64,000 nt of DNA from Egicoccus halophilus (GCF_004300825.1 NZ_CP036250.1:2722001-2786000), one strand, 5' to 3'. Positions 8,672 through 17,759 are shown, counted from the stretch's first letter. The notes: generated from the sequence alone by a model not told the origin. A program made the numbers and translations.

Positions 8672-10372
8672 GTGGACGACACCGCCCTCTCCCCCGACCG
8701 TCGTCGCCGCGACCTGACGCGGGTGCGCGAGGAGGTCTTCGATCTCGTCGTCGTCGGTGGTGGCGTGACCGGAGCCGGCATCGCGCTCGACGCCGCCACC
8801 CGTGGGTTGACCGTCGCACTGCTCGAGCAGCGCGACCTCGCCGCCGGGACCTCGAGTCGGTCGTCGAAGCTGATCCACGGCGGCCTGCGCTACCTCGAGC
8901 AGTTCAACTTCTCGCTCGTGCAGGAGGCCCTGCGCGAACGAGGGCTGCTGCTCAACGACCTGGCCCCCCACCTGGTGCGACCGGTGTCCTTCCTGTACCC
9001 GCTGCGCCACCGCGTGTGGGAACGCGCCTACGTCACCGCCGGGGTGACCCTCTACGACACCCTCGGCGGCGCCCGCCAGTTGCCGCGTCACCAGCAGCTG
9101 TCGCGCCGCGCCGCGATGCGCCTGGTCCCGTCGCTCCGGTCGGACGCGCTGACCGGCGCCATCCGTTACTGGGACGCGCAGGTCGACGACGCCCGCCACA
9201 CCATGGAGCTGGCCCGTACCGCCGCCTCGTACGGCGCCTCGGTGCTGACCTCCACCCGTGTCACCGACCTGCTGCGCGAGGGCGAGCGGGTCGTCGGGGT
9301 CGTCGCGCGTGACCAGGAGGGCGGCACGGACCTGCACGTCCGTGGACGGCAGGTCGTCAACGCGACCGGCGTCTGGGCCGACGGCATCCAGGAGATGGCC
9401 GGCCGCGGACGCATCCGTGTCCGGGCGTCGAAGGGCATCCACCTGGTGGTCCCCCGCGACCGGATCCACGCCGACACCGGCATGATCCTGCGCACCGAGA
9501 CGAGCGTGCTGTTCGTGATCCCCTGGGGACGGCACTGGTTGCTGGGCACCACCGACACGGACTGGAACCTCGACCTGGCACATCCGGCCGCGTCCGCCAG
9601 CGACATCCAGTACCTGCTCGACCGGGTCAACGGGGTGTTGCGCACCCCGCTGACCCACGCCGACGTCGAAGGCGTGCAGGCGGGCCTGCGCCCCCTGTTG
9701 TCGGGCGAGTCGGAGGCCACCAGTCAGCTCTCGCGCGAGCACGCCGTCGCACAGACGGTGGCCGGCATGATCACCATCGCCGGGGGCAAGTACACCACCT
9801 ACCGCGTGATGGCGAAGGACGCCGTGGACGCCGCCGCCCGCAGCCTCAACCAGCGGGTGCCGGCCTGTGTGACCGACCGGACCCCGTTGCTGGGGGCCCA
9901 CGGGTGGCATGCCCTGTGGAACCGCCGGGAGCGGCTCGCCGCGGAGGTCGGCCTGCACCCCAGCCGCATCGAGCACCTGCTGCGCCGCTACGGCAGCATG
10001 GTGACCCAGCTGCTGGACCTGCTCGCCGACCGGCCCGAACTCGGGGCGCGGATCGCCGGTGCCGAGGACTACCTCCAGGTCGAGGCGGTCTACGCCGCCA
10101 GCCACGAGGGCGCGCTGCACCTCGACGACCTGCTGACCCGACGCACCCGCATCTCGATCGAGACCTTCGACCGCGGCCTGGCCGCCGCCCGGGACGTCGC
10201 CCCGCTGATGGGCGAGGTGCTGGACTGGGACGACGACGACATCGCCCGGGAGATCGAGCACTACGAGGCCCGGGTCGCCGCCGAGATGGAGTCGCAGCAG
10301 ATGCCCGACGACCGCACCGCGGACGCCGCCCGCATGGGCGCCCGCGACGTGCGCGTCGGCGGCGCGGGCTGA
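8672..10372 (+). CDS. glpD: Glycerol-3-phosphate dehydrogenase, FAD-dependent
   Basis: This 566-residue flavoprotein oxidises glycerol-3-phosphate to dihydroxyacetone phosphate at the membrane and passes electrons to quinone. The FAD-binding motif VVGGGVTGAGIALDAA is near the N-terminus, followed by GTSSRSSKLIHGGLRYLE, a GlpD signature, and later GGKYTTYRVMA. The C-terminal cap domain is present. GTG at 8672 is chosen because GAAGG lies upstream; GTG 8651 is an alternative adding seven residues. Length fits the actinobacterial family. No glycerol kinase or facilitator is nearby. Confidence 0.92.
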   Translation: MDDTALSPDRRRRDLTRVREEVFDLVVVGGGVTGAGIALDAATRGLTVALLEQRDLAAGTSSRSSKLIHGGLRYLEQFNFSLVQEALRERGLLLNDLAPHLVRPVSFLYPLRHRVWERAYVTAGVTLYDTLGGARQLPRHQQLSRRAAMRLVPSLRSDALTGAIRYWDAQVDDARHTMELARTAASYGASVLTSTRVTDLLREGERVVGVVARDQEGGTDLHVRGRQVVNATGVWADGIQEMAGRGRIRVRASKGIHLVVPRDRIHADTGMILRTETSVLFVIPWGRHWLLGTTDTDWNLDLAHPAASASDIQYLLDRVNGVLRTPLTHADVEGVQAGLRPLLSGESEATSQLSREHAVAQTVAGMITIAGGKYTTYRVMAKDAVDAAARSLNQRVPACVTDRTPLLGAHGWHALWNRRERLAAEVGLHPSRIEHLLRRYGSMVTQLLDLLADRPELGARIAGAEDYLQVEAVYAASHEGALHLDDLLTRRTRISIETFDRGLAAARDVAPLMGEVLDWDDDDIAREIEHYEARVAAEMESQQMPDDRTADAARMGARDVRVGGAG

Positions 10373-10428
10373 TCGGTCTGCGGCCGGTTCTGCTGCCCGG
10401 TGTGCGGGCGCGAACCGCAGCGGCGGCA

Positions 10429-10454
10429 CCCGCCCGGCCCGCCGCATGGGCGGG
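10429..10454. terminator. Possible bidirectional terminator
   Basis: Seven-base inverted arms CCCGCCC and GGGCGGG flank a 12-base loop between the convergent glpD and acetamidase stops. There is no clear T-tract, so this is tentative. Confidence 0.3.
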
Positions 10455-10456
10455 CG

Positions 10457-11371
10457 TCAGCGAAGCACGGTGAGATCGAGATCGAGGGCGACGACCCAGT
10501 TGGGCGCGTCGACGACCTCGACGATGCGCAGGTCCGCCGCGACCGAGCACAGCGCGTAGGCGTCGACCGGCGCCAGGCCGTGGTCGGTGCCCAGCCGGTC
10601 GACCATCGCGCGGGTGGCGTCGCGCGCGGCGGCGTACAGGTCGGGGCCGACCCCGGTGGTCACCAGGCGTGGCCCGTGCGGTGACGAGGCGCCGGCCGGC
10701 AGCTCGAGCTGCGGCGCCGGGAGGTCTCCACCGCGGCGCAGCCCGATCCGCACCGTCGCGGTCGCGGAGGTCTCCACCGCCGTGCCGCAGACCTCGCCGT
10801 CGCCCTGGGCGGCGTGGGGGTCGCCGACCGACAGCAGCGCGTGCGGGACCTCGACGGGCAGCAACAAGGTGGCGCCCACCCGCACGTCGCGGCAGTCGAG
10901 GTTGCCGCCGACCCGGCGCGGCGGGATCACCGAGTGCTCCCCCGTAGCGGCCGGGGCCAGCCCGACCGTGCCGAGGAACGGACGGGCCGGCAGGCGGGCG
11001 AAGCCGCCGAAGTCGACCGTGCCGTCGGTGAGCGAGGACACGACCACGTGCGGGTCGGGGAACTCGTCGGCGAGCAGGCCGAAGCCGGGGATCAGCGCGG
11101 TCCACCCGACCGGACCCGTCTCGATCGCCAGGACCTCCACCGTCAGGGTGTCGCCGGGAGCGGCCGACGGCACGGCCACGGGCCCGGTCAGCGGGTTGGC
11201 CCGGGCGAGGTCCAGCGCGGCGATCGCGTCCGCGGTGGCGTCGGGCCCGAGCTGACCCCCGAAGCAGTCGGCCAGGACGAGCTCGACCGTGTCGCCCGGA
11301 TCGACGTGCCGACGCGGCGCACGCCTACGGTCCCAGCCGGTGTGGCCGTCACGGTGGTGCAGGCGGTGCAT
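10457..11371 (-). CDS. Acetamidase/formamidase family protein
   Basis: This 304-residue protein matches the FmdA/AmdA family of zinc-dependent amidases that hydrolyse short-chain amides such as formamide and acetamide. Visible signatures include DCFGGQLG near the N-terminus, the central GGNLDCRDVRVG with HALLSVGDPHAAQGDGEV, a metal and active-site region, and TSATATVRI. The ATG at 11371 follows AGGAG by five bases. Its upstream region now abuts an IS110 element, which may have separated it from original promoter sequence. Substrate range is not readable from sequence. Confidence 0.88.
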   Translation of the reverse strand: MHRLHHRDGHTGWDRRRAPRRHVDPGDTVELVLADCFGGQLGPDATADAIAALDLARANPLTGPVAVPSAAPGDTLTVEVLAIETGPVGWTALIPGFGLLADEFPDPHVVVSSLTDGTVDFGGFARLPARPFLGTVGLAPAATGEHSVIPPRRVGGNLDCRDVRVGATLLLPVEVPHALLSVGDPHAAQGDGEVCGTAVETSATATVRIGLRRGGDLPAPQLELPAGASSPHGPRLVTTGVGPDLYAAARDATRAMVDRLGTDHGLAPVDAYALCSVAADLRIVEVVDAPNWVVALDLDLTVLR

Positions 11372-11410
11372 GTGCGCTCCTGAGGGTGACGCCGACGAGC
11401 GTCACGACGC

Positions 11411-11623
11411 TAATGGGTGTCGACCGTCCGGTGTTACTGCAGGATGGTCGAGAGCCGCCGGTCGGTCAGCACTGTATGACGCAGGACCTCGAGTTCTACG
11501 GCTAGATCGTGCGCCGGCTGGTCGGTGAGGTCGACCTTGATGGCTGGTGGGATGACGTGCTTCGAGCACTGAACCATTAGGGCGCTGCTGGTCGCCTCGG
11601 CTCACACGACGATCGGGAGGACG
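11411..11623 (+). ncRNA. Candidate IS110 bridge RNA region
   Basis: The non-coding left end upstream of the transposase is about 213 bases long. In IS110-group elements the left end encodes the bridge RNA, which pairs with donor and target DNA. The position and length fit. I could not fold it or identify the guide loops by eye, so this rests on family knowledge. Confidence 0.35.
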
Positions 11624-12841
11624 ATGGATGCGTTGTTCGTAGGACACGATTGGGCAGAGGATCATCACGACGTTCACCTGCAGGACCGCGAGGGTCGGCA
11701 GCTCGCGCAGGTGCGACTAGCTGACGGGGTCGAAGGGATCGCCAGGTTCCATGCCCTGATCGCCGAGCACGCCCAGGACCCGGCCAGCGTGGTGATCGCG
11801 ACAGAGACCGACCGGGGCCTGTTCGTCGCCGCGCTGGTGGCTGCCGGCTACCGGGTGTTCGCGGTGAACCCGGTCTCGACCGCCGCCTACCGGACACGGC
11901 ACTCGACCTCGGGTGCGAAGTCCGACCCCGGGGACGCCAAGGTGCTAGCCGACCTGGCCCGCACCGATGTGCGCAACCACCGGCCCGTGGCCGGCGACAG
12001 CGAGCTCGCCGTCGCGGTCAAGGTGCTCGCACGGGCCCATCAGGGGCTGGTGTGGACCCGTCAGCGGCAGGCCAACCAGCTGCGCTCGACGTTGCGGGAG
12101 TTCTACCCCGCTGCACTCGAAGCGTTCGACGATCTGGCGTCGGGTGACGCGCTGGCGCTCTTGGCGGTTGCGTCGACGCCTGAGCAGGGCCGGCGGCTGT
12201 CACGATCCAAGATCGCCGCGGCACTCCGGCGTGGGGGCCGGCAACGCAACATCGACCGGCGCACCATCGAGATCCAGACCGCCCTGCGCGCCGAGCATCT
12301 CCACGCCCCCGCCATCGTCGCCGACACGATGGGCGAGGTGGTGTCCTCGCTGGTCGCGGTCATCGCCACGATCCAGACCCAGATCAGCCAGCTCGAACAG
12401 CAGTTGAACGAACGTTTTGAGGCGCACCCGGACGCCAAGATCATCCGTTCCCTGCCAGGACTGGGGATGATCCTCGGCGCCCGGGTGCTCGCAGAGTTCG
12501 GCGATGACCCGAACCGCTACGACACCGCGAAGTCTCGCAAGAACTACGCCGGCACGTCACCGATCACCAAAGCCTCCGGCAAACACCACGTCGTGCTCGC
12601 CCGCTACGCCCGCAACAAACGCCTGGCTGACGCCTGCTACCAGTGGGCCTTCTCCGCCATCACCGCCAGCCCCGGCGCACGCGCCTTCTACGACCAACGC
12701 CGCGCCGCGGGCGACACCCACCACCGCGCCCTGCGCGCCCTCGGCAACCGGCTCGTGGGCATCCTCCACGGCTGCCTACGCCACCACACCATCTACGACG
12801 AACACATCGCCTGGGCACACCGGCTCACCCTGGCTGCTTGA
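11624..12841 (+). CDS. IS110-family transposase (DEDD recombinase)
   Basis: This 405-residue protein has an N-terminal RuvC-like DEDD domain: D9 in VGHDWAED, E61 in ATETD, and D101/D104 in SDPGDAKVLADL. The C-terminal transposase_20 region contains SLPGLGMILGARVLAE and NYAGTSPIT, with the serine expected for this family, and a coiled coil lies between the two (IQTQISQLEQQLNE). Length is normal for IS110. GGGAGGACG precedes the ATG. It appears intact and is inserted between the divergent acetamidase and SURF1 genes. Confidence 0.93.
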   Translation: MDALFVGHDWAEDHHDVHLQDREGRQLAQVRLADGVEGIARFHALIAEHAQDPASVVIATETDRGLFVAALVAAGYRVFAVNPVSTAAYRTRHSTSGAKSDPGDAKVLADLARTDVRNHRPVAGDSELAVAVKVLARAHQGLVWTRQRQANQLRSTLREFYPAALEAFDDLASGDALALLAVASTPEQGRRLSRSKIAAALRRGGRQRNIDRRTIEIQTALRAEHLHAPAIVADTMGEVVSSLVAVIATIQTQISQLEQQLNERFEAHPDAKIIRSLPGLGMILGARVLAEFGDDPNRYDTAKSRKNYAGTSPITKASGKHHVVLARYARNKRLADACYQWAFSAITASPGARAFYDQRRAAGDTHHRALRALGNRLVGILHGCLRHHTIYDEHIAWAHRLTLAA

Positions 12842-12897
12842 CACCTACGACCGTGGGATAGCTAGCCGGCGCCGGCACGGGGGTACCCTGCACACCG

Positions 12898-13704
12898 ATG
12901 CTCACCGATCTCCTGCGCCCTCGCGCCCTTCTCAGCCACGCGCTGGTCCTGTTCGTCGCGGCGACCTGCGTCGTGCTCGGGCAATGGCAGTTCGACCGCC
13001 TCGCCCAGGTGCGCGAGAACAACGCCCTGCTGGAGCAACGATTGCAGAACGACCCGGTCGCGTTGGGCGAGCTCGTGGGAGCCCCGACGGTCGACGAGGC
13101 GGAACTGGAGTACCGGCCGGTCACGGCGCGCGGCACGTTCCGGCCGGCGCAGGAGCTGCTCCAGCGCGGTGCACAGCATCAGAACCAGCAGGGGTTCTCG
13201 ATCCTCACCCCGTTCGACCTGACCGACGGCGGCGTGGTGCTCGTCCGACGGGGGTTCGTGCCCGCCGCGTTGGACACCCCACCGGTCGCCGAGGCCGCAC
13301 CGCCCACGGGCGAGGTCGAGCTGCACGGCATCCTCGAGCGCCCGGTGCCCAATCCGCCGCGCGGGCCCCAGGATCCGGCCGAGGGCCACATGGAGCGGGT
13401 GTTCCACGCCGACACGGCGCGCCTCGACCAGCAGGTGGACGGCACGCTCTACCCCATGGTCCTGCGCCTGCAGACCGACGAGCCGGTCGCCTACGACGCG
13501 ATGCCCGTCCCCCCCGCCCCACCGGTGCTCGACGAGGCGAACCACTTCTCGTACGCCATGCAGTGGCACTCGTTCGCGGTGCTGGCCGTGGTGACCTACG
13601 TCGCCTGGCTGGTCACGCAACGCCGGCAGCGGCAGGGTGGACGTCCGGACGCCGAGGCGCCGACGTCGCCGGGAACGACCACGACCGCCGGCCATCGCGG
13701 CTGA
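12898..13704 (+). CDS. SURF1 family cytochrome oxidase assembly protein
   Basis: The 268-residue protein has two membrane helices, one at residues 12-30 and one near residue 225, with a large external loop, the SURF1 layout. Conserved elements are GQWQFDRLAQ after the first helix and HFSYAMQWHSFA at the second. SURF1 helps insert haem a into cytochrome c oxidase subunit I. No oxidase genes are in the window. The IS110 right end lies about 35 bases upstream, so its promoter may be altered. Confidence 0.85.
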   Translation: MLTDLLRPRALLSHALVLFVAATCVVLGQWQFDRLAQVRENNALLEQRLQNDPVALGELVGAPTVDEAELEYRPVTARGTFRPAQELLQRGAQHQNQQGFSILTPFDLTDGGVVLVRRGFVPAALDTPPVAEAAPPTGEVELHGILERPVPNPPRGPQDPAEGHMERVFHADTARLDQQVDGTLYPMVLRLQTDEPVAYDAMPVPPAPPVLDEANHFSYAMQWHSFAVLAVVTYVAWLVTQRRQRQGGRPDAEAPTSPGTTTTAGHRG

Positions 13705-14001
13705 GCGGCCGGCCACCAGGACTCGGGTCGAGGTGACGCGGACGGCCCTACGGTCCGTGGCCGCCCCCCGCGCGGCCACCGATACCGCAGTCCCCGACCG
13801 TCCGCGTCTCCTCCACCTCCGCCGCTCACCCGAGATCGGGCGAGCGGAGCCGTGCCGAGCGCAGGCGCATGGTCGCACGGTCGGTGAGCGGACGGAACCG
13901 TGCCCCTACGACACTTGCGAGGTGGTGCTAGCACCACCTCACCCCTGGTCGTCCGACCCGCCGGAGACCGCCTAGTCTCTGGATCGACCAGGAGGCGAGG
14001 T
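13705..14001. other. Intergenic region upstream of a NarL-type regulator
   Basis: These 297 bases hold no convincing gene. The one striking element is a perfect palindrome at 13919-13940. A TAGTCT that could be a -10 box lies near 13973, but I see no matching -35. Confidence 0.5.
13919..13940. promoter_or_regulatory. Perfect 22-bp palindrome, operator candidate
   Basis: Each 11-base half reads GAGGTGGTGCT and its reverse complement, joined with no spacer. It sits 61 bases upstream of the GTG of the NarL-type regulator. The symmetry is that of a dimeric regulator site, perhaps autoregulatory. Confidence 0.6.
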
Positions 14002-14685
14002 GTGCAGGCCGGTGCGACACGGACCACGCTCCTCATCGCGGAGGACGACTACCTGGTGCGGGAGGGGGCACGATCGGTGCTCGCGGCACACCCGCGTCTG
14101 CAGGTGCTCGGTGCCGCGTCGGACGCCGAAGGTGTCCTCGAGCTGCTCGAGGAGTGCGACCCCGACGTCGTGATGCTCGACATCCGGATGCCTCCCACGT
14201 TCACCACCGAGGGCATCGACCTCGCCCACCGCATCCGTGGCCTGCGCCGGGGCACCGGCATCGTGGTGCTCTCCCAGCACGCCGACCCCGAGTACGCGCT
14301 CGAGCTGCTCAAGGACGGCTCCGACGGGGTGGCCTACCTGCTCAAGGAACGGCTCGGCGACGCCGACCGCCTGGTGCAGGCGATCGAGGAGGTCCGCGCC
14401 GGGGGCTCGATCCTGGACCCCCGCATCGTCGAGGGTCTGCTCGACGCGCAGCGGCGACGCACGGCCTCGAAACTGGCCGGTCTGACGCCACGGGAGCTCG
14501 AGGTCCTGGCGCTCATGGCGTCAGGTCGGGGGAACGTCGCGATCGGCCGGGAGCTGTCCATCACCGACCGGTCGGTCGAGAAGCACACCAATTCCATCTT
14601 CCGCAAGCTCGGCCTGTCCGAGGAGCTCGAGCTCAACCGCCGGGTCGCCGCCGTGCTGTTCTACCTCCAGCGCTCGACCGACTGA
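14002..14685 (+). CDS. NarL/FixJ-family response regulator
   Basis: This 227-residue protein has an N-terminal receiver (LLIAEDDYLVREG, phospho-acceptor aspartate in VVMLDIRMP, lysine in AYLLKERLG) and a C-terminal LuxR-type helix-turn-helix (LTPRELEVLALMASG, SVEKHTNSIFRKLGL). GTG 14002 follows AGGAGG and is preferred over the upstream GTG at 13900. It converges on a histidine kinase gene whose open frame runs 165 bases into it on the opposite strand. The kinase has the HisKA_3-type domain that pairs with NarL regulators, so the two probably form one system. The palindrome upstream may be its own operator. Confidence 0.9.
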   Translation: MQAGATRTTLLIAEDDYLVREGARSVLAAHPRLQVLGAASDAEGVLELLEECDPDVVMLDIRMPPTFTTEGIDLAHRIRGLRRGTGIVVLSQHADPEYALELLKDGSDGVAYLLKERLGDADRLVQAIEEVRAGGSILDPRIVEGLLDAQRRRTASKLAGLTPRELEVLALMASGRGNVAIGRELSITDRSVEKHTNSIFRKLGLSEELELNRRVAAVLFYLQRSTD

Positions 14686-16386
14686 CCGGCGCTGCGGCAG
14701 CAGCGCCGTCATCGACGTGCCCTCACCGGGGTTGGAGAGCAGCTGCAGCGAGCCGCCCAACGCGTTCACCCGGTCGCGCAGATGGACGACGCCCCCCGAG
14801 TGGACCGTGCGATCGGGGCGGAAGCCGACCCCGTCGTCGACCACGCTGACCCGCAGCATCTCGCCCTCGTGACGGACCTCGATCGCGATCCGGGTGGCCC
14901 GGGCGTGCTTGAGGGCATTGGCCACCGCCTCCGAGATCAGGAAGTAGGCGTTGGTCTCGACCGCCTCGTCGCTGCGGGGCAGTGGATCGGGATCGAGCAC
15001 CACGTCCACCGGCGTGGCCGACCGGCTCGCGAGGCTGTGCAGGGCGCCACCGAGCCCGCGGTCCCGCAGGATCGACGGGAACAACGCCTGTCCGGTGGCG
15101 CGCAGTTCGTCGAGGATCCCGTCGATCGAGCTGGCCATCTGGTCGGTCACCGCGTCGACCTCCCCCGGGTCGTCGCGCAACCGGTGCCGAGCGGCGCCCA
15201 CCTGCATGCGCAGCACCACCAACTGCTGTTGGATGCCGTCGTGGAGGTCCTGGGCCACCCGGCGCCGCTCCTCGTCCTGGACGCCGACGATCCGACGGGC
15301 CGCCTCCTGCAGCGCCTCCGCCTGCTGGCGGATGACCAGCAGCTGCGCCCGCAGGGCCCGGCGCATGCGCTCGAGCGCCCCGGCCAGCGCACCGATCTCG
15401 TCGCGCCGTTCCACCGTGAAGCTGCGGTCGAGGTCACCCCCGGCGATCGCCGTCGCCGTGTCCGTCAGGGACACGATCGGTCGGATCATGACGCGTGCCA
15501 ACGCGAACGCCAGCGAGCCCCCCAACGCGATGAGCAGCGTGACCATCAGCACCCGCGTGCGGGTCAGGCGGGCGTCGAGCGCGGCCAGCGGGTCCGCGGT
15601 CACCAGGCCGATCGCGCCCGGACGTCCCCAGCTGCGCTCGGCCCCGATGGCGACGTAGCGCACGAGTCGGCGGTCGTCGACCTGTTGGGTCTCGCGCTGC
15701 AGCGACGGGTCACCCAGCGCCGGGTCACCGACCGCGTGCCCGTCCGAGGAGGCGACCACCGTGCCGTCCACCACGATCTCGACCCGGTCCACGCCGGTGA
15801 GGCGGCCGACCTCCCGGGCACGGGCGTCGGAGAGCTCGAAACCGACGACGACCAGCAACGGCTCCCCGAGCTGCTGTACGGGCGCGACGTACACCAGCCC
15901 CCAGGAGCCGTTCTCGAGCGGCACGATCCGCTGGCCGGCCAGCTCGCTGAAGGAGACGCCGTCGAGCTCGTCGGGGTCGAGGGGCGCGACGGTCGTGCGT
16001 GCCGGCAACCGCTGCACCAGTTCGCCCCCACGGACGTCCACGACCCCGCCCAGCTCCAGGTTCGGTTCGCTGGTCCCCACCGTCGAGAGCAGGTCGGCCA
16101 GGCCCCGCTGGTAGGCCGCTGGGGTCGCCGAGTCGCTCAGCAGCTGCTGGGCGAGCGTGTTGAGCAGCAGGTTGGTCCGCAGCCCGTCGCGTTGCACCTC
16201 GAAGTCCAGGGCATTGCCCTGCTCGACCGTGAGCAGCCGGGCCTGCTCCCGCAGCGCCTGCCGCGTCAGCCGCGTCTCGAGCACCAGCGTCACCCCGCTC
16301 GCGAGGATCAGCACGACCAGGAAGGCCATCAGGATCTTGGGCAGCAGCGAGGCCTCGCGGTCGAACACCGCCCGCAGGGTGCTCAC
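14521..16386 (-). CDS. Membrane histidine kinase (HisKA_3 type)
   Basis: The 621-residue kinase has a membrane helix at about residues 15-35, an extracellular sensor of about 250 residues, a second helix, a HAMP linker (RPIVSLTDTATAIAGGDLDR), the dimerisation motif RRVAQDLHDGIQQQL with the phosphorylated histidine, and an ATPase domain (EAVANALKHA, VVDDGVGF). Its GTG start overlaps the stop of the solute-binding lipoprotein gene by four bases, so the two are translationally coupled. About 55 C-terminal residues after ALLPQRRS are encoded antisense to the regulator and look like read-through rather than a domain. It should phosphorylate the neighbouring NarL regulator. Confidence 0.88.
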   Translation of the reverse strand: MSTLRAVFDREASLLPKILMAFLVVLILASGVTLVLETRLTRQALREQARLLTVEQGNALDFEVQRDGLRTNLLLNTLAQQLLSDSATPAAYQRGLADLLSTVGTSEPNLELGGVVDVRGGELVQRLPARTTVAPLDPDELDGVSFSELAGQRIVPLENGSWGLVYVAPVQQLGEPLLVVVGFELSDARAREVGRLTGVDRVEIVVDGTVVASSDGHAVGDPALGDPSLQRETQQVDDRRLVRYVAIGAERSWGRPGAIGLVTADPLAALDARLTRTRVLMVTLLIALGGSLAFALARVMIRPIVSLTDTATAIAGGDLDRSFTVERRDEIGALAGALERMRRALRAQLLVIRQQAEALQEAARRIVGVQDEERRRVAQDLHDGIQQQLVVLRMQVGAARHRLRDDPGEVDAVTDQMASSIDGILDELRATGQALFPSILRDRGLGGALHSLASRSATPVDVVLDPDPLPRSDEAVETNAYFLISEAVANALKHARATRIAIEVRHEGEMLRVSVVDDGVGFRPDRTVHSGGVVHLRDRVNALGGSLQLLSNPGEGTSMTALLPQRRSVGRALEVEQHGGDPAVELELLGQAELAEDGIGVLLDRPVGDGQLPADRDVPPT

Positions 16387-17648
16387 CCGGCCGGCCGGGT
16401 CGCCAGCCACGCCTCGGCGTGGTCCTGCAGGCCCGCCATCGCCTCGGCCGCCTCCTGGCGTCCGGTGATCACCGCGTTGAGCGCCTCGGAGAACGCCTGC
16501 GCGATGTCCGGATAGGCGATCAGCGGCATCACCCGGGCGTCGGACAGCCGGGGGACGAAGTCCGACAGCAGCGGGTCGTCGGTGAACACCGGATCACGGA
16601 ACACCCGCACCCGGGCCGGCAGCCGCCCCTCCTCGGTGGCCAGGCGCACGGCCACCTCGTCGTCGGTCAGCCGCAGCGCCAGCGCGAACGCGAGCTCCGG
16701 CTGCCCCGCCCCCTGGGGCAGGAACAGGCTCGAGCCACCGAGCACCGTCACCGGCCGCTCCGGGTCCTGCTGGGGCAGGGGCAGCACCCGCAGGTCCAGG
16801 TCCCGCGTGGCGTTGCGGGCGACGACACGCAGGTCCCACGACCCGGTGGCATGCACGGCGGTGTCGCCGTTGACGAACGCCTGGACCGCATCGGCGGCGA
16901 AGTCGGGTCCGTACGGCGGCGGCGTGAACTCCGAGGTGGCGAGCTCGACCAGGTACTCCAGCGCCGTGACGGTGGCCGGGTCGTCGAAGGTGAACGTGGG
17001 CCGACCCGTGCGGGAGTCGACCTCGACGACCTCCCCACCCAGCGCGCGGATCCAACCGTAGGCCTGCCAGCTGCTCGTGGAGACCGGCATCATCCACGAC
17101 GCCGCACCCGACGCCGTCACCGCCTCCGCGGCGGCACGGAATCCCTGTGGGGTGGCGAGGTCCTCGGGCTTGAGCCGGGCGGCCTCGAGCATGTGCTCGT
17201 CGGCGAGCAGGACCAGGGCGTTGGTGTCCAGCGGCACGCCGTAGCGTGCACCGAGCCACGTCACGTCCTCGACCGCACCGGGAAGGAAGTCGCCGGCTCG
17301 GAGCCCCGCCTCCTCCCATCGCTCGTCCAGCGGCGTGGCCAGCCCGGCCGCCGCAGCGGCGAACGCGTGCCAGTGCGCCAGGTCGTAGGGCTGCTCGAGG
17401 CGCTGCGCGGAGGCGACCAGGTCCGGGATCTGCGAGAACGGCACCGCCTGCACCTGGACCCGCACCCGGTCGTGTTCACGCTCGAACTCGTCGATCACCT
17501 CGCGCACCGCCGGTGCGCTGGCCCAGTCGTCGGCCATGATGACCCGCACCAGGGTCGGCTCCGACGGGACGGCGCTCGCGGCACAGCCGGCCGTGACCGA
17601 TGCTGCCAGCGCCAGGGCGGACAGCAGGAGGCTCGAGAGGATCCGCAC
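16383..17648 (-). CDS. Extracellular solute-binding lipoprotein (family 1)
   Basis: This 421-residue protein starts with a hydrophobic signal and lipobox VTAGC, then a type-1 sugar-binding-protein fold (residues around YDLAHWHAFAAA, GVPLDTNALVL, FVNGDTAVHATGSWD). Normally such proteins feed an ABC transporter, but no permease or ATPase is adjacent. It is instead coupled by a GTGA overlap to a histidine kinase. Context suggests a periplasmic-type ligand receptor for the kinase. GTG 17648 is selected because the signal peptide begins there; the upstream frame is low-complexity shadow. Ligand unknown, perhaps a sugar. Confidence 0.85.
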   Translation of the reverse strand: MRILSSLLLSALALAASVTAGCAASAVPSEPTLVRVIMADDWASAPAVREVIDEFEREHDRVRVQVQAVPFSQIPDLVASAQRLEQPYDLAHWHAFAAAAAGLATPLDERWEEAGLRAGDFLPGAVEDVTWLGARYGVPLDTNALVLLADEHMLEAARLKPEDLATPQGFRAAAEAVTASGAASWMMPVSTSSWQAYGWIRALGGEVVEVDSRTGRPTFTFDDPATVTALEYLVELATSEFTPPPYGPDFAADAVQAFVNGDTAVHATGSWDLRVVARNATRDLDLRVLPLPQQDPERPVTVLGGSSLFLPQGAGQPELAFALALRLTDDEVAVRLATEEGRLPARVRVFRDPVFTDDPLLSDFVPRLSDARVMPLIAYPDIAQAFSEALNAVITGRQEAAEAMAGLQDHAEAWLATRPAG

Positions 17649-17759
17649 CTCGTCCCGCCCCTCCCGATGACCACACGCGCGCGTAGGTTGACACAGTGCA
17701 CGGCCATCGTCCACTGGGACAGTGCGGTCACCGGGCACGGTCGGCGGTAGCGTGAGGTC

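Larger units (their letters stand above)
11411..12862 (+). mobile_element. IS110-family insertion sequence
   Basis: One transposase gene is preceded by about 210 non-coding bases and followed by about 20. The edges are inferred from a GCTA found at both junctions (11409-11412 and 12861-12864), consistent with IS110 elements that lack long terminal repeats and recombine at a dinucleotide core. Removing this interval leaves a short divergent intergenic region of about 75 bases between acetamidase and SURF1. Exact ends are uncertain by tens of bases. Confidence 0.6.
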
